This document shows, in pieces, positions 26,703-35,187 of a stretch of DNA of 64,000 bases (its first letter is position 1; each line of letters starts with the position of its first letter). Position numbers and translations under genes: made by a program. This stretch comes from Microbulbifer flavimaris (lineage in GTDB: Bacteria > Pseudomonadota > Gammaproteobacteria > Pseudomonadales > Cellvibrionaceae). The notes beneath the pieces were generated by a model. It worked only from the letters and a program-made list of their open reading frames with translations, ran no database searches and had not been told where the DNA came from. The stretch spans positions 186,001 through 250,000 of the forward strand of contig NZ_LRFG02000001.1 of the NCBI RefSeq assembly GCF_001641755.2, given 5' to 3'.

Positions 26703-26737
26703 TTTACCGTTCTTAACAGTTGCTTACAGCGCTTATC
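26703..26737 (-). promoter_or_regulatory. CpxR-type operator: repeats at 10-base spacing
   Basis: Read on the minus strand the region holds GTAAG, GTTAA and GTAAA, each separated by exactly five bases (plus-strand positions 26723-26727, 26713-26717 and 26703-26707). A fourth weaker match is at 26733-26737. The CpxR consensus is GTAAA-N5-GTAAA. The site lies between the divergent cpxR-like and spy-like genes, so it can control both. Confidence 0.72.
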
Positions 26738-26814
26738 CCCGCTTCACGCGCTGCCACTCTACTATGCACCTATCGAAAACAAACCACATTGAAAGAGAAG
26801 CTGAGGAGCTGGAG

Positions 26815-27306
26815 ATGACAATGAATCGATGGAAAACGCTCACGAGTAGCGCAATTCTGGCGGGGCTGCTGGCGGCACCGATGGTGACACTGGCCGATCA
26901 CCACAAGGGGCAGGGCGAGGGCTGGAAGGAGCAGCACCACGAGCGGATGCTCGAGCGCATGGCGGAAAAACTGGAGTTGACCGAGGGACAGAAAGCGCAG
27001 TTGAAAGCCAATCGTGATGCCAACCAGGAACAGCGGATGGCCCAGCGCCAGAAGATGCGCGAGCTGCGCGGGCAGATCCGCGACGCCATTGACTCCGGGG
27101 CCGACCAGGCCACCCTGGACCAATTGGGTGCAGAATTGGGCAAACTCCAGGTCAGCCAGATGCAGGAGAGGCACCGTCGCCATCAGGAGCTGGAGTCGAT
27201 TCTCACAGACGAGCAAAAGGCCAAGCTTGAGCAAATGAAGACCGAGCGCAAGGCCCGCTGGCGCGAGCGTCACAAGGCCCGCAAAGGTGGTGCGGACAGC
27301 CAGTAG
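26815..27306 (+). CDS. CpxP/Spy-family periplasmic chaperone-like protein
   Basis: The protein has 163 residues. The ATG at 26815 has GAGGAG upstream; a second ATG two codons later (26821) is an equal candidate. A signal peptide ends VTLADH. The mature protein is almost all helical and highly charged, with the two LTxxQ motifs of the family: LELTEGQKAQL and ILTDEQKAKLEQM. CpxP inhibits CpxA and Spy is a periplasmic chaperone; which role dominates here is unclear. It is divergent from the two-component genes and ends in a strong terminator. Confidence 0.87.
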   Translation: MTMNRWKTLTSSAILAGLLAAPMVTLADHHKGQGEGWKEQHHERMLERMAEKLELTEGQKAQLKANRDANQEQRMAQRQKMRELRGQIRDAIDSGADQATLDQLGAELGKLQVSQMQERHRRHQELESILTDEQKAKLEQMKTERKARWRERHKARKGGADSQ

Positions 27307-27362
27307 TTCGCCCAGCGCTTCCTGACCGGCCTCTGGAGACCCCCGCCCCGGGCTCGCTGCAC

Positions 27363-27386
27363 GCCCCGCAATGCGGGGCTTTTTTG
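27363..27386 (+). terminator. Rho-independent terminator after the Spy-like gene
   Basis: A GC-only stem (27363-27370 with 27372-27379) is followed by six T. It is 57 bases after the stop codon. Confidence 0.9.
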
Positions 27387-27516
27387 TCCGTAACCGCCAT
27401 TTCCAGACCGATCAGTTCCGAGCTGGTCCCCCTCCGGTCTCCGCCTTGCCGCCGTCCGCCATAGCTGGGAAAATACCGCGCCGCCGATCCACGGCAGAGC
27501 GGACTGAGGAGTGATT

Positions 27517-28068
27517 GTGAGCAAAATCGGCTTGTTTTTTGGCAGTGACGAAGGCAACACCGAAGCGGTGGCGCAGCGGCTTGTGGCGCGGCTCGGAGAG
27601 GATCGCGTGGACGTCCACGACATCGCTGACGTTACCCAGCTGGAGATCGAGAACTACCAGCAGCTGATTTTTGGTATCCCGACCTGGGACTTTGGCCAGA
27701 TCCAGTCCGACTGGGAGGAGTTCTGGGAGGATGTGCAGGAGATCGACTTCAGTGGCAAGACCGTGGCCCTCTTCGGTCTCGGCGACCAGTTTGGCTACGG
27801 GGATTATTTCCTCGACGCTATGGGCATGTTGCACGATGTGATCGTCGAGCGCGGTGCAGCGATCGTCGGTCAGTGGCCCACCGAGGGTTACGAGTTTGAG
27901 GCTTCCAAGGCGGAGATCGAAGGCGAGGGCAAGTTTGTGGGCCTCGGCATCGACGAGGACCAGCAGGAAGAGCTCACCAGTGGCCGCCTGAATCGCTGGT
28001 GCCGCCAGATCGCTGAGGAGTTTGGCCTCGCGGGTGGCGCGGGCAGCGTCACCGAGCTGGACGACTGA
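27517..28068 (+). CDS. Flavodoxin
   Basis: The protein has 183 residues from the GTG at 27517, six bases after GAGGA; a GTG at 27511 is inside the Shine-Dalgarno region. The FMN phosphate loop is FFGSDEGNTEAVA, the first isoalloxazine loop is GIPTWDFGQ and the second is LGDQFGYGDYF. The long-chain insertion is present. Flavodoxins carry single electrons to enzymes such as IspG/IspH, MetH and BioB. The neighbouring small protein five bases downstream is probably co-transcribed. Confidence 0.92.
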   Translation: MSKIGLFFGSDEGNTEAVAQRLVARLGEDRVDVHDIADVTQLEIENYQQLIFGIPTWDFGQIQSDWEEFWEDVQEIDFSGKTVALFGLGDQFGYGDYFLDAMGMLHDVIVERGAAIVGQWPTEGYEFEASKAEIEGEGKFVGLGIDEDQQEELTSGRLNRWCRQIAEEFGLAGGAGSVTELDD

Positions 28069-28073
28069 GCCCC

Positions 28074-28466
28074 ATGAAATCCTCTCTGACCTTCAAGGAC
28101 TTCTGGCCCTGGCTGGCCGAACACCCCAACTGCATTCTGCGCGCCGGTACTGCGGACTCGGTTGTCTACGATGACGACGACTACCACTGGCGCTTTGGCG
28201 AGGAAGACATGCGCACCCTGCTGGTTCAGGTCATGCGCGGTAAACGTCCCGTCGCCGAGCTGTTTATCGAGCCGGAGCACATCACCTCGGTCCAGGTGAC
28301 ACCCGGAGAGAAGGGCGAATACAACTTCGACCTGCTGGTGGAGTGGCAGGGCCAGACTCAGGTGGCCTACTTCTTCGTGCTCACCCACGGGTTCGAGGAA
28401 AATGATAAACAGCCCGAGCCTCGCCGGGGTGGCAACCCCGGCGGTCCAAGGGGGCGGTTGCACTGA
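28074..28466 (+). CDS. Protein of unknown function downstream of flavodoxin
   Basis: The protein has 130 residues and I do not recognise its family. It has no signal peptide or membrane segment. The N-terminus has FKDFWPWLAEHPNCILRAG and an acidic DDDD stretch followed by YHWRFGEED; the middle is beta-rich (VAELFIEPEHITSVQV); the last 25 residues are Gly/Arg/Pro-rich and probably disordered. It starts five bases after the flavodoxin stop, so they share an mRNA. A perfect 9-base hairpin lies within its 3' end (28423-28444). A function linked to flavodoxin is possible but only guessed from position. Confidence 0.75.
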   Translation: MKSSLTFKDFWPWLAEHPNCILRAGTADSVVYDDDDYHWRFGEEDMRTLLVQVMRGKRPVAELFIEPEHITSVQVTPGEKGEYNFDLLVEWQGQTQVAYFFVLTHGFEENDKQPEPRRGGNPGGPRGRLH

Positions 28467-28473
28467 CCGGACT

Positions 28474-28497
28474 CGAGGGAGGGCACTCTCCCTCGAA
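28474..28497. terminator. Hairpin between convergent unknown gene and S9 peptidase gene
   Basis: A perfect 9-base stem (28474-28482 with 28489-28497) with a 6-base loop in the 39-base gap between the two stop codons. No T run follows on the plus strand, so termination is probable but not certain. Confidence 0.55.
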
Positions 28498-28505
28498 AGA
28501 AAACC

Positions 28506-30509
28506 CTACTGCCGGCCTGCCGATCGGCCCGAGACTGTCAACCGGTCCGGCTTTTCGCTGGAGCCCACGCCGATATGCTGGTCAAGGAATTCCAGCAGCT
28601 GGCCGTATAGCTGCATATTATTTTCTTCCGCGTAAAAACCGTGCCCCTCGTTGGGTAAAATCAAGCTTTGAAAAGGTTTTCCCGCTGCCTGCAACTGCTC
28701 GATCATGGCTTCGGCGTGTTCCACCGGTGCTCGCTCATCTTTAGCGCCATGGACAATAAACACCGGCAGGTCCAGTTGGTCCACATTGTGCAGCGGGGAG
28801 TTTTCCTTCAGAAAAGCCTCATCCCGGCTGACCACTTCCTCCAGATAAGCGACCCCCCGATCCCGTCGACGGATGTCCCCTCGCTTGTACAGCATTTCCA
28901 GATCGTAAACGCCGACGTAGCCCACGGCACATTGATATAGGTCGGGATAGCGGATCGGGTTCATCAGTGCGGAATAGCCGCCGAAACTGGCACCAAAAAT
29001 GCAAACCCGCTCCGGGTCTGCATATCCTTCACGCACTGCCCACTGCACTGCCTCGGCAATATCCCGCTGAATGTGATTGCCCCAGTGGCGCGTACCAGCT
29101 TCCAGGAATTGATCGCCATAGCCGGTCGAGCCGCGGAAGTTCACCTGCAGAACCAGGTAGCCGTTCTGGGAGAGAATCTGAGCGTCACGATCATAGCCCC
29201 AGTAATCTCGCGATCGCGGACCGCCGTGGGGCATGACCACCATCGGTATATTGGCTTGTCGATTACGGGGGAAGGTCAGGTATACGCCGATGTCGAGGTC
29301 GTCTGACGAAGTGAAACTTTCGGCACGCATTGGATTCAGGTCATCCGGCTTGAGCCAGTCAGCGGACGGGAGCAGGAAACTGGCTTTCTTGGAGTTCAAA
29401 TCCACCAAAAAGTAGTCGCCGGGAAGTCTGTCGCCTGAGACTTTGAGCACTGCCTTGCCGCCATCGCGGGTAACGCTGGTGAAGCGAATCCGGTGCCCCT
29501 CAAATGCCTGGAGCAGGCCACGGTAAAAAGCAGCGAAGCCCTCACTTTCGTCAAAGAAATAGGTCTCCGGATAACCGGGATCGACCGTGACCCCGAGGGG
29601 GCGGTCAGAAACTGGATGGGATATCAATCGGCTGATATCCACCTCTTCATGGCGAAAAACTGGAGTGGTCTTACCGGATTTCATGTCCAGCTTGATCAGC
29701 TGCTCGGTCGCCCCGTTTCTATCAAGGACAAGGAATGCAGTGTTGGTCTCCCGGTCGAACCCAACCGGGTAAGCTTGAGAAAGCGTCTCCTCTTCGACAG
29801 GACTCCAGCCATTGTCGGTCTTGCGGAACAGTTCGTAGTTCGTTGCCCTGTCGGTTCCGTTGGCGAACACGAGATTACCAGCGCCATCGGTAAAAGCCCG
29901 GCCGCCGACCTGGGGGAGGCCAATCACCCGATGCCGAACACCGGAATAGATGTTCACACGATAGACAGATCCGTGGCTTTCGAAATCACGGGCCCAGGGA
30001 CGGGTTGAAATAAGAATCTCATTATCGTTATCGACAAGAGGGTCGATGATGGTGGCGTGTGCTCGCGTGCTTTTTGCTTTTCTGATTTTTGAGCCCGTCT
30101 GCATTTCTCCGGCCCGCCAGCCAAAGATATTTTTCCCCTGTGAGCCATCGGCGTTTATTGCGTAGAGAGAGCCATAGTTCACGGGCTGCTCAAGTGCCGC
30201 CGTGCGTGCGATGACTTCTACCACCGCGCGGTCATCAGTCGCCCAGTAGAAGTTTCCCACCTCCTCTTTGCCCCGAAAGCGCAGGGCCCCAGTGACCTCC
30301 AGAGGGGAAAGAGACATGAAAACGAGAACACGCTCGCCCTCGTGAAGCTTCTGCACGGCAATATGCTTTCCGTCCGGAGAGATTTTGACCTGCTGGACTT
30401 CAGCGTGGCGAATCAAATTCTCCAGAGGGACAGTGGCTGCCGACGAAATAGTCGGTGAAAGCATAAAAATCAGGATCAGGGAAGACAGCAGAGAGGCTGG
30501 TTGGGGCAC
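28506..30509 (-). CDS. Exported S9-family peptidase (prolyl oligopeptidase/acylaminoacyl peptidase type)
   Basis: The protein has 667 residues. The GTG start at 30509 has AGGAG six bases upstream. A signal peptide of about 25 residues ends SSAAT. Residues about 30-390 form a beta-propeller with TolB-like blades (ISPDGKHIAVQK, VTRDGGKAVLKVSGD). The C-terminal alpha/beta hydrolase domain has the oxyanion region MPHGGPRSRD, the nucleophile Ser in FGASFGGYSA, the Asp in HGAKDERAP and the His in NEGHGFY. It should cleave short peptides in the periplasm or outside. It stands alone, convergent with the unknown gene. Confidence 0.92.
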   Translation of the reverse strand: MPQPASLLSSLILIFMLSPTISSAATVPLENLIRHAEVQQVKISPDGKHIAVQKLHEGERVLVFMSLSPLEVTGALRFRGKEEVGNFYWATDDRAVVEVIARTAALEQPVNYGSLYAINADGSQGKNIFGWRAGEMQTGSKIRKAKSTRAHATIIDPLVDNDNEILISTRPWARDFESHGSVYRVNIYSGVRHRVIGLPQVGGRAFTDGAGNLVFANGTDRATNYELFRKTDNGWSPVEEETLSQAYPVGFDRETNTAFLVLDRNGATEQLIKLDMKSGKTTPVFRHEEVDISRLISHPVSDRPLGVTVDPGYPETYFFDESEGFAAFYRGLLQAFEGHRIRFTSVTRDGGKAVLKVSGDRLPGDYFLVDLNSKKASFLLPSADWLKPDDLNPMRAESFTSSDDLDIGVYLTFPRNRQANIPMVVMPHGGPRSRDYWGYDRDAQILSQNGYLVLQVNFRGSTGYGDQFLEAGTRHWGNHIQRDIAEAVQWAVREGYADPERVCIFGASFGGYSALMNPIRYPDLYQCAVGYVGVYDLEMLYKRGDIRRRDRGVAYLEEVVSRDEAFLKENSPLHNVDQLDLPVFIVHGAKDERAPVEHAEAMIEQLQAAGKPFQSLILPNEGHGFYAEENNMQLYGQLLEFLDQHIGVGSSEKPDRLTVSGRSAGRQ

Positions 30510-30602
30510 GGCAAGCTCCTTATGCGCAAAACTTGCCTTCGATTATGCCCCCGGAGGTAAGACGTATACAGGTATCGAGCGGAACTAGGTCACACTCTTA
30601 AA

Positions 30603-31736
30603 TTACAGCAAAATACAGGACAGTATCTGCCGATACATATCTTTCAGCTGGTCCAGGTCTGCAGCACAAACACACTCATCGACCTTGTGTATCGTGGCGT
30701 TGACCGGTCCCAGCTCAACCACCTGTGCTCCCGTCGGAGCGATAAAGCGACCATCGGAAGTGCCGCCAGCGGTGGAGAGCTGCGTGGCCTCTCCGGTGAC
30801 GTGGCGAATGGCAGTTTGTGCAGCTTCCACCAGCGGGCCCTCGGCGGTGAGGAAGGGCTGGCCGGAGAGCTTGAACTGGGCATCGTAGTTGAGCCCGTGC
30901 TTGTCGAGAATCGCCCGTGCCCGCTGTTCCAGCTCCTCGGCGGTGGTTTCGGTGGAGAAGCGCCAGTTGCAGACGACCTGCACCCGACCGGGGATCACGT
31001 TGGTAGCGCCGGTGCCGCCATTGATATTGGAGACCTGGAAGCTGGTGGCCGGAAAGAAGTCGTTGCCCTGATCCCACTCCTCGCTGGCGAGTTCGGCCAG
31101 TGCCGGCGCCAATCGGTGAATCGGGTTCTCCGCCAGGTGCGGGTAGGCCACATGCCCCTGAACACCGAAGACGGTGAGCTCCAGACCCAGCGAGCCCCTG
31201 CGGCCATTTTTGATGACGTCGCCAACGCGCTCGGTGCTGGAGGGCTCGCCCACCAGGCAGCAGTCGACTTTCTCGCCCTGCTCCTCCAGCCACTCCACCA
31301 CCTTTACGGTGCCGTTGGTAGCGGGGCCCTCTTCATCGCTGGTGATCAGGAAGGCGATGCGACCATTGTGGTCGGGGTGTTTTTCGACGAACTCTTCACA
31401 GGCCACCACCATGGCAGCGAGAGAGCCTTTCATGTCGGCTGCACCGCGACCGAACAGATAGCCATCCTCGATAACCGGCTCAAAGGGTGGGTGCTGCCAG
31501 TTTTCTTCGGGCCCGGTGGGCACCACATCGGTATGGCCGGCAAAGGCGAACAGCGGCCCTTCGTTACTGCCTTCTCGCACTGCCCAGAAATTTTCGGTGT
31601 CGCCCCGGCGAAGGTGGGTGGTCTCAAAGCCGATATTTTCGAGGCGTTCGACCATCAGCTTCATGCAGCCGGCGTCCTCCGGGGTAACCGAGCGCAGGCG
31701 GATCAGATCGGAGGCGAGTTGTAGAGTAGGGGTCAC
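30603..31736 (-). CDS. dapE: Succinyl-diaminopimelate desuccinylase
   Basis: The protein has 377 residues, full length, starting with GTG at 31736 and AAGGAA upstream. It is a di-zinc M20 hydrolase: ligands in [20 protein letters not shown], the catalytic ITSDEEG, and the late His in NATIHKVDE. The dimerisation lid has [17 protein letters not shown]. It releases L,L-diaminopimelate and succinate, next to last in the succinylase branch to meso-diaminopimelate and lysine. dapD and dapC lie upstream in the same direction, so all three succinylase-branch enzymes are clustered. Confidence 0.97.
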   Translation of the reverse strand: MTPTLQLASDLIRLRSVTPEDAGCMKLMVERLENIGFETTHLRRGDTENFWAVREGSNEGPLFAFAGHTDVVPTGPEENWQHPPFEPVIEDGYLFGRGAADMKGSLAAMVVACEEFVEKHPDHNGRIAFLITSDEEGPATNGTVKVVEWLEEQGEKVDCCLVGEPSSTERVGDVIKNGRRGSLGLELTVFGVQGHVAYPHLAENPIHRLAPALAELASEEWDQGNDFFPATSFQVSNINGGTGATNVIPGRVQVVCNWRFSTETTAEELEQRARAILDKHGLNYDAQFKLSGQPFLTAEGPLVEAAQTAIRHVTGEATQLSTAGGTSDGRFIAPTGAQVVELGPVNATIHKVDECVCAADLDQLKDMYRQILSCILL

Positions 31737-31870
31737 TGCTGTTATTTCCTTGTGGCGGAATTCTGGTTGGCAAATTCAGGCAGTCTGGGGGGCTGACTAT
31801 CGGCGGACCGGCGCTGCACCCCGGGCGCTCTCTAGACGGCCGTCCCTGGCCCTCGTCGAGTTCTAGCTTA

Positions 31871-32902
31871 TTAATTGCTGTGCAGCGCTTCGTTCAGTTC
31901 AACCGCACTCTTGTTGGTCAGGCACTCCACCGCACCGTTGGTGGAATTGCGGCGGAATAGCAGGTCGGATTTGCCAGCCAGGTCGCGGGCCTTAACGTGC
32001 TCCACCAGCTTGCCATTGTCGTCCAGAAGCGCCACCTTGGTGCCGGCGGTGATATAGAGGCCCGCCTCCACAGTGCAGCGATCCCCCAGGGGAATACCGA
32101 TGCCGGCATTGGCACCGAGCAGGCAGTTGTCACCGACGGAAATCACAATATTGCCACCACCGGAGAGCGTGCCCATCGTGGAGCTGCTGCCGCCGAGATC
32201 GGATCCGGCACCGACGAACACGCCGGCGGAGATGCGTCCCTCGATCATGCCCGGGCCTTGGGTACCGGCGTTAAAGTTGACGAAGCCCTCGTGCATGATG
32301 GTGGTGCCTTCGCCCAGGTAGGCGCCCAGGCGTACGCGCGCGGTGTGGGCGATGCGCACACCCGCCGGCACTACGTAATTGGTCATCTTCGGGAACTTGT
32401 CCACGCAGGCCACGTCCAGCAATTCACCTTTGAGGCGGGCCTCCAGCTGGCGCTCCGGCAGTTCTGCCAGATCGATGGCACCCTGATTGGTCCAGGCCAC
32501 ATTGACCAGCTTGCCGAAAATGCCATCGAGTTTCGTCTCGTGCGGCTTCACCAGGCGATGGGACAGCAGGTGCAGTTTCAGGTAGGCATCCGGCACTGAT
32601 TGCGGTGCTTCGTCGGTAAACAGCAGGGTGGCCACGAGTGGCCGCTGGGACTGGCTGAACTGGCGCAGAGTTTCCGCCTGCTCGGGAGCGCCGGCGGATT
32701 GCAGCCGCTCGGCCAGGGGGGCGAGCTGGGCCGGGTCGAGGGCGATGACGGCGTTGCTGTCGCCGGCTTTCAGTACCTCGGTAACCGCGGCAACCACCGC
32801 GGCTGGTGGATTGAGCAGGGGTTTCGGGTAGTAGACTTCCAGCCACTCGCCTTTGCTGTTGCAGGTGCCCACGCCAAACCCGAGGCTATACATCGCATTC
32901 AT
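31871..32902 (-). CDS. dapD: 2,3,4,5-tetrahydropyridine-2,6-dicarboxylate N-succinyltransferase, long form
   Basis: The protein has 343 residues, the long Pseudomonas-type DapD rather than the 274-residue E. coli type. The C-terminal half is a left-handed beta-helix with hexapeptide repeats (ARVRLGAYLGEGTTIMHEGFV, in parts; GTLSGGGNIVISVG; GANAGIGIPLGD). It transfers succinyl from succinyl-CoA to tetrahydrodipicolinate. The ATG at 32902 overlaps the stop of the ArsC-like gene by one base and lies after GGGGA. Spacing to dapE is 134 bases. Confidence 0.96.
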   Translation of the reverse strand: MNAMYSLGFGVGTCNSKGEWLEVYYPKPLLNPPAAVVAAVTEVLKAGDSNAVIALDPAQLAPLAERLQSAGAPEQAETLRQFSQSQRPLVATLLFTDEAPQSVPDAYLKLHLLSHRLVKPHETKLDGIFGKLVNVAWTNQGAIDLAELPERQLEARLKGELLDVACVDKFPKMTNYVVPAGVRIAHTARVRLGAYLGEGTTIMHEGFVNFNAGTQGPGMIEGRISAGVFVGAGSDLGGSSSTMGTLSGGGNIVISVGDNCLLGANAGIGIPLGDRCTVEAGLYITAGTKVALLDDNGKLVEHVKARDLAGKSDLLFRRNSTNGAVECLTNKSAVELNEALHSN

Positions 32903-33258
32903 CAGTTCGTCCCCTTCTCTAACAGTTCTGAAAATTCTTTCTCTTTGAAGCCAAAGCGTGTCTCGTCCCCACTTTCGGTTACCGGGCGCTTGATCAATGT
33001 CGGTGTCTCGGCGGCCAGGGTGAGCGCGGTGGCGTTGTCCATTGACTCTTTCTGTTCATCAGTGAGTGCCCGCCAACTGGTGGAGCGGCGATTCAGCACA
33101 TTCTCCCAACCGAAACTTTTTAGCCAGCTTTCCAGCGGTACTGAGTCCATGCCATCTTCGCGGAAGTCGTGAAAGCGATATTCGACGCCGTTATTTTCGA
33201 GCCATTTGCGCGCTTTTTTGACAGTGTCACAGTTCTTGATGCCGTAGAGAGTAATCAT
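32902..33258 (-). CDS. ArsC/Spx-family protein (YffB-like)
   Basis: The protein has 118 residues. The thioredoxin-like fold begins MITLYGIKNCDTVKKARKWL with a single active-site Cys, and has FHDFREDG, RRSTSWRAL and PTLIKRPV, all as in E. coli YffB. True arsenate reductases use further cysteines and a specific arginine set; YffB itself lacks convincing arsenate activity and may be a glutathione-dependent thiol reductase. It overlaps nth by four bases and dapD by one, so it lies in the same transcript. Confidence 0.92.
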   Translation of the reverse strand: MITLYGIKNCDTVKKARKWLENNGVEYRFHDFREDGMDSVPLESWLKSFGWENVLNRRSTSWRALTDEQKESMDNATALTLAAETPTLIKRPVTESGDETRFGFKEKEFSELLEKGTN

Positions 33259-33929
33259 GCCTTCTTCGTCTTTTTCGGGTGTTTGCGGGCCGGGTAACAG
33301 GTAGTGCAGATATCGCAGACGGTGCCGTCGCAGCCTCTTGCGGTGCAGTATTCACGACCGTAAAAAATAATCTGCAGGTGCAGCTTGTTCCATTTGTCCC
33401 GGGGAAATAACCGTTTCAGGTCCTTTTCGGTCTGCGCCACATTCTTGCCACTGGTCAGTCCCCAGCGCTGCGCCAGCCGATGGATATGGGTGTCTACCGG
33501 AAATGCGGGTTGGCCAAAGGCCTGGGACATTACTACGCTGGCGGTTTTGTGACCGACGCCCGGCAGGGTCTCCAGGGCAGCCATATTTTCCGGTACCTCG
33601 CCGTGGTACTCGTTGACGAGAATCTGCGACAGCTTGCTGATGGCCCTGGCTTTTTGCGGCGAGAGTCCGCAGGGGCGGATGACCTGCTGGATCTCCTCCA
33701 CAGGGACACGTGCCATGTCGGCGGGATTGTCAGCCAGTTCCCACAGGGATGGAGTGACCTGGTTGACCCGCTCATCGGTGCACTGTGCAGAGAGCAGTAC
33801 CGCCACCAGCAGCGTATAGGGGTCCTTGTGATCCAGTGGAACCGGGGTCTCGGGGTAGAGCTCCTCGAGGCGCTGCAGGATATACGCCACCCGCTCTTGC
33901 TTGAGGAGATTTTTTACTGCTGTCTCCAC
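33255..33929 (-). CDS. nth: Endonuclease III (DNA glycosylase/AP lyase)
   Basis: The protein has 224 residues, starting with GTG at 33929. The helix-hairpin-helix is LPGVGHKTASVVM with the catalytic Lys; the catalytic Asp is in FPVDTHIHRLAQRWGL. It removes oxidised pyrimidines in base excision repair. The C-terminal iron-sulphur loop has cysteines at about 195, 200, 205, 208 and 211, so the spacing C-X4-C-X4-C-X2-C-X2-C differs from the E. coli C-X6-C-X2-C-X5-C: the second ligand position is glycine, and Cys200 and Cys208 are extra. A basic tail (KHPKKTKKA) follows. It overlaps the YffB-like gene by four bases. Confidence 0.94.
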   Translation of the reverse strand: METAVKNLLKQERVAYILQRLEELYPETPVPLDHKDPYTLLVAVLLSAQCTDERVNQVTPSLWELADNPADMARVPVEEIQQVIRPCGLSPQKARAISKLSQILVNEYHGEVPENMAALETLPGVGHKTASVVMSQAFGQPAFPVDTHIHRLAQRWGLTSGKNVAQTEKDLKRLFPRDKWNKLHLQIIFYGREYCTARGCDGTVCDICTTCYPARKHPKKTKKA

Positions 33930-33980
33930 TTTGATGCTGTTCCTATGCCGTTGGTAATCGGTGGGGGATAGTAACGGGTA

Positions 33981-35153
33981 TCAGCCGCAGAACTGCCGGA
34001 TGCGGCGGGCAGCTTCTGCGCATTCTTCGCCAGTGGCTACAAGGGCCATGCGCACGTACTCGGCTCCGGGGTTTTCACCGTTTACCTGCCGGGCGAGATA
34101 ACTGCCAGGAAGGACGGTGATGTTCTGCTGCCGGTACAGCTCGCGGGCGAATGCTTCTCCATCGCCAACCCGGGGCCAGAGATAAAAGCCCGCTTCAGGC
34201 CGGGCGACATCCAGACAGCCGTCGAGAATCTCGAGTACCGTTGCGAACTTCTCGCGATAGAGCGCGCGATTATGCCGCACGTGCTGCTCGTCCTGCCAGG
34301 CGGCGATAGAGGCGTACTGGGTTGGCAGCGGCATGGCGCAACCGTGATAGGTCCGGTAAAGCAGAAACTTTTCCAGTATTTCCCCATCACCGGCCACAAA
34401 GCCAGAGCGCAGTCCCGGGAGGTTCGAGCGCTTGGAGAGACTGTGGAATACCACACAGCGACGATAGTCGGTGCGGCCGAGCTCTTCGCATACCTGCAAC
34501 AGGCCAACGGGCGGACGGCCTTCGTCGAAATAGAGTTCGGAGTAGCACTCGTCCGAGGCAATGGTGAAATCGTAGCGGTCTGCCAGTGCGATCAGTTTTC
34601 TCAGGTCGGCGCTGTCGAGCAGGGCACCGGTGGGATTGCCGGGGGTGCAGAGGTACAGCAGCTCGCACTCCTGCCAGACCTGGGTGGGGACCGCATCGAA
34701 GTCGGGCTTGAAGGCCTTGTCGGCGCTGCAATTGACGAAGTACGGTTCGGCCCCGGCCAGCAGGGCGGCGCCTTCGTAGATCTGGTAAAACGGATTTGGC
34801 ATTACCACCTTGCTGCCCGGGGATACCGCCGCCTGGGCGAAGGCAAAGAGGGCTTCCCGGGTGCCGTTGACCGGCAGCACCTGGGTATCAGCGCAGACGT
34901 TCCCAAGCCGGAAGCGGTGGCACAGCCAGTCCGCGATGGCATTGCGCAGCGAATCCACCCCTATGGTGGCGGGGTAGGCGGCCAACTTGTCGAGGTTGGC
35001 GGTCAGGGTCTCAGCTGCGAACGCAGGGGGCGCGTGTTTGGGTTCGCCAATGGAGAGGGCGATATGGGTTTTGTCCGCCGGTGCCACATCGTTTTTCAGC
35101 GCGGCCAGCTTGGTAAAAGGGTAGGGCTGCAGCAGCTCCAGTTTATTGTTCAT
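33981..35153 (-). CDS. dapC: Succinyldiaminopimelate transaminase
   Basis: The protein has 390 residues from the ATG at 35153; an upstream TTG (35180) would add nine residues not seen in the family. It is a fold-type I PLP enzyme: GTREALFAFAQA, PNPFYQIYEGA, CTPGNPTGA, SDECYSELYF, and the PLP-binding Lys in HSLSKRSNLPGLRSGF. It makes N-succinyl-L,L-diaminopimelate from the keto form, between DapD and DapE. The order dapC next to glnD is that of pseudomonads. It lies 34 bases after the glnD stop. Confidence 0.94.
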   Translation of the reverse strand: MNNKLELLQPYPFTKLAALKNDVAPADKTHIALSIGEPKHAPPAFAAETLTANLDKLAAYPATIGVDSLRNAIADWLCHRFRLGNVCADTQVLPVNGTREALFAFAQAAVSPGSKVVMPNPFYQIYEGAALLAGAEPYFVNCSADKAFKPDFDAVPTQVWQECELLYLCTPGNPTGALLDSADLRKLIALADRYDFTIASDECYSELYFDEGRPPVGLLQVCEELGRTDYRRCVVFHSLSKRSNLPGLRSGFVAGDGEILEKFLLYRTYHGCAMPLPTQYASIAAWQDEQHVRHNRALYREKFATVLEILDGCLDVARPEAGFYLWPRVGDGEAFARELYRQQNITVLPGSYLARQVNGENPGAEYVRMALVATGEECAEAARRIRQFCG

Positions 35154-35187
35154 CGCGCGTCCGGTCCTTAGAGGCTTCAAAAATCAC

